From: Planctomycetaceae bacterium
GTDB taxonomy: Bacteria > Planctomycetota > Planctomycetia > Pirellulales > Pirellulaceae
Length of the DNA stretch: 5,861 nt
Assembly: GCA_003506095.1 (NCBI GenBank)
Contig: DNWZ01000702.1
Location: 1 to 5,861 of the forward strand
Direction: 5' to 3'
Made by a program: the position numbers and the translations under genes. The number at the start of each line of letters is the position of its first letter. Position 1 is the first letter of the stretch. The notes below the pieces were generated by a model that ran no database searches, had not been told where the DNA came from, and saw only the letters and a list, made by a program, of their open reading frames with translations. Of the stretch, positions 5,060-5,861 are shown in pieces.

Positions 5060-5861
5060 ATGGTTTCGCGTTACATGCCTGTTGATCGCAGTAAAATCGA
5101 GTCGAACTTAAGGCTTCATGTCGATCGTCTGGCGGGTTTGATCGGCCCGAGAACACTCGCGCGGCCCAAGACCATCGTGGCAACAACCGGTTATGTATCC
5201 GGCCAATGGCGCGAGATGGGATATGATGTTGCGCTCGAGCATTTTGATGCCATCGGCGATCAAGCAACGAACTTGATTATCCAACGCCCAGGAAAAAAAC
5301 GGGCGGATGATATCGTCTTGCTGGGTGCGCATTACGACACTGTACCCACAACTCCTGGGGCTGACGACAACGCTTCTGCAGTCGCGGTGATGTTAGAAGT
5401 CAGCCGACTGCTGCGCGATCACCAAGGCAAACGCACAGCACGCTATGTCGCTTTTGCCTGTGAGGAACCACCCTATTTTAATGTCGATTGTATGGGCAGC
5501 CAACATCATGCACGCGTGTCGCGATTGCGCGGCGATCGGATCGTTGGAATGTTGTGCTTGGAAATGGTGGGCTATTTTACCGATGAACCAAACTCGCAGC
5601 AGATACCGCCCACGATTCCGCAATCGTTACGACGTTTTTTTCCTCATCGCGGCAATTTTCTTGCGGCAGTGGGAAACTTGAAATCATGGAAACTTGGCTG
5701 GGGATTTCGTCGTGGATTCAAACGTGCGACGCGATTGCCACTGTTCTCGATCCAGTTGCCCGAAAGGGTGCGGGAAATCCGGCTGAGCGATAACAGTTCG
5801 TTTTGGGATCAGGGATACCCGGCGCTGATGTTGACCGACACCAGCTTCCTGCGCAACCCGC
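5060..5861 (+). CDS. M28-family zinc metallopeptidase, N-terminal part (gene runs off right edge)
   Basis: The frame is open from an ATG at 5060 to the window edge, 267 codons without a stop. An in-frame TGA at 5042-5044 limits the start to this ATG or one at 5075. The M28 metal site is recognisable: H91 and D93 in GAHYDTV, D102 in G-A-D-D-N-A-S, and E135-E136 in A-C-E-E-P-P-Y-F, where the first Glu is the expected general base and the second a zinc ligand. The next ligand position, usually Asp, is E168 in L-E-M-V-G-Y-F. The segments D-E-P-N-S-Q, N-F-L-A-A-V-G-N-L and S-D-N-S-S-F-W-D-Q-G-Y-P-A-L fit a subgroup of bacterial M28 proteins. The final His ligand, expected just after N-P, lies beyond the window. 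There is no signal peptide or membrane segment, so it is probably cytoplasmic. By family it should hydrolyse N-terminal amino acids or small peptides; the actual substrate is unknown and the subgroup also resembles glutaminyl-cyclase-like folds. Confidence 0.9.
   Translation, partial: MVSRYMPVDRSKIESNLRLHVDRLAGLIGPRTLARPKTIVATTGYVSGQWREMGYDVALEHFDAIGDQATNLIIQRPGKKRADDIVLLGAHYDTVPTTPGADDNASAVAVMLEVSRLLRDHQGKRTARYVAFACEEPPYFNVDCMGSQHHARVSRLRGDRIVGMLCLEMVGYFTDEPNSQQIPPTIPQSLRRFFPHRGNFLAAVGNLKSWKLGWGFRRGFKRATRLPLFSIQLPERVREIRLSDNSSFWDQGYPALMLTDTSFLRNP

Noticed and set aside
5034..5332. Minus-strand open frames (5034-5267, 5108-5332) opposite the peptidase start
   Set aside because: The plus strand encodes a clear M28 protein here. 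These are shadows, and one extends across the divergent promoter region without a plausible start signal.
1..5861. tRNA, rRNA, CRISPR array, insertion sequence or toxin-antitoxin pair
   Set aside because: None was seen on either strand. The coding regions are continuous household or lineage-typical genes, and no regularly spaced direct repeats or terminal inverted repeats occur.

Overview
The window looks like ordinary chromosomal DNA from a planctomycete, most likely a Pirellulaceae (Rhodopirellula-like) bacterium. The strongest clue is the pair of lineage-typical genes at the left: a large exported cytochrome-like protein with PSCyt1, DUF1549 and DUF1553 domains, followed by a Tat-exported DUF1501 protein. 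Base composition is moderate (roughly mid-50s % GC by eye), and Shine-Dalgarno signals are weak or absent, which fits this group. Family names come from recognising motifs by eye, not from a database search.

Layout from left to right. Positions 1-485 (minus) hold the first third of a DUF1501 gene that runs off the left edge. Positions 567-3425 (minus, possibly extending to 3521 or 3590) hold the PSCyt1/DUF1549/DUF1553 gene. It lies 81 bp upstream of the DUF1501 gene in the direction of transcription, so the two probably form an operon. Positions 3426-3695 are a leader and intergenic stretch carrying a probable terminator for the next gene. Positions 3696-4907 (minus) encode DNA polymerase IV (dinB), complete and with all catalytic residues. 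Positions 4908-5059 are a divergent promoter region with two perfect inverted repeats and a run of imperfect heptamers. Positions 5060-5861 (plus) hold the first 267 codons of an M28-family zinc peptidase that runs off the right edge.

The genes fall into three transcription units: the PSCyt1-DUF1501 pair, dinB, and the peptidase. The first is an envelope-targeted pair of unknown biochemical role, common in planctomycetes and often found near sulfatases. The second is a translesion polymerase. The third appears to be a cytoplasmic hydrolase. Nothing in the sequence links the three functionally. I found no mobile element, CRISPR array, tRNA or rRNA, and no convincing new system. The points worth a second look are the repeat-rich divergent region, a strong excess of the palindrome CGATCG, the N-terminal start of the large cytochrome protein, and unusual metal-site residues in the M28 protein.
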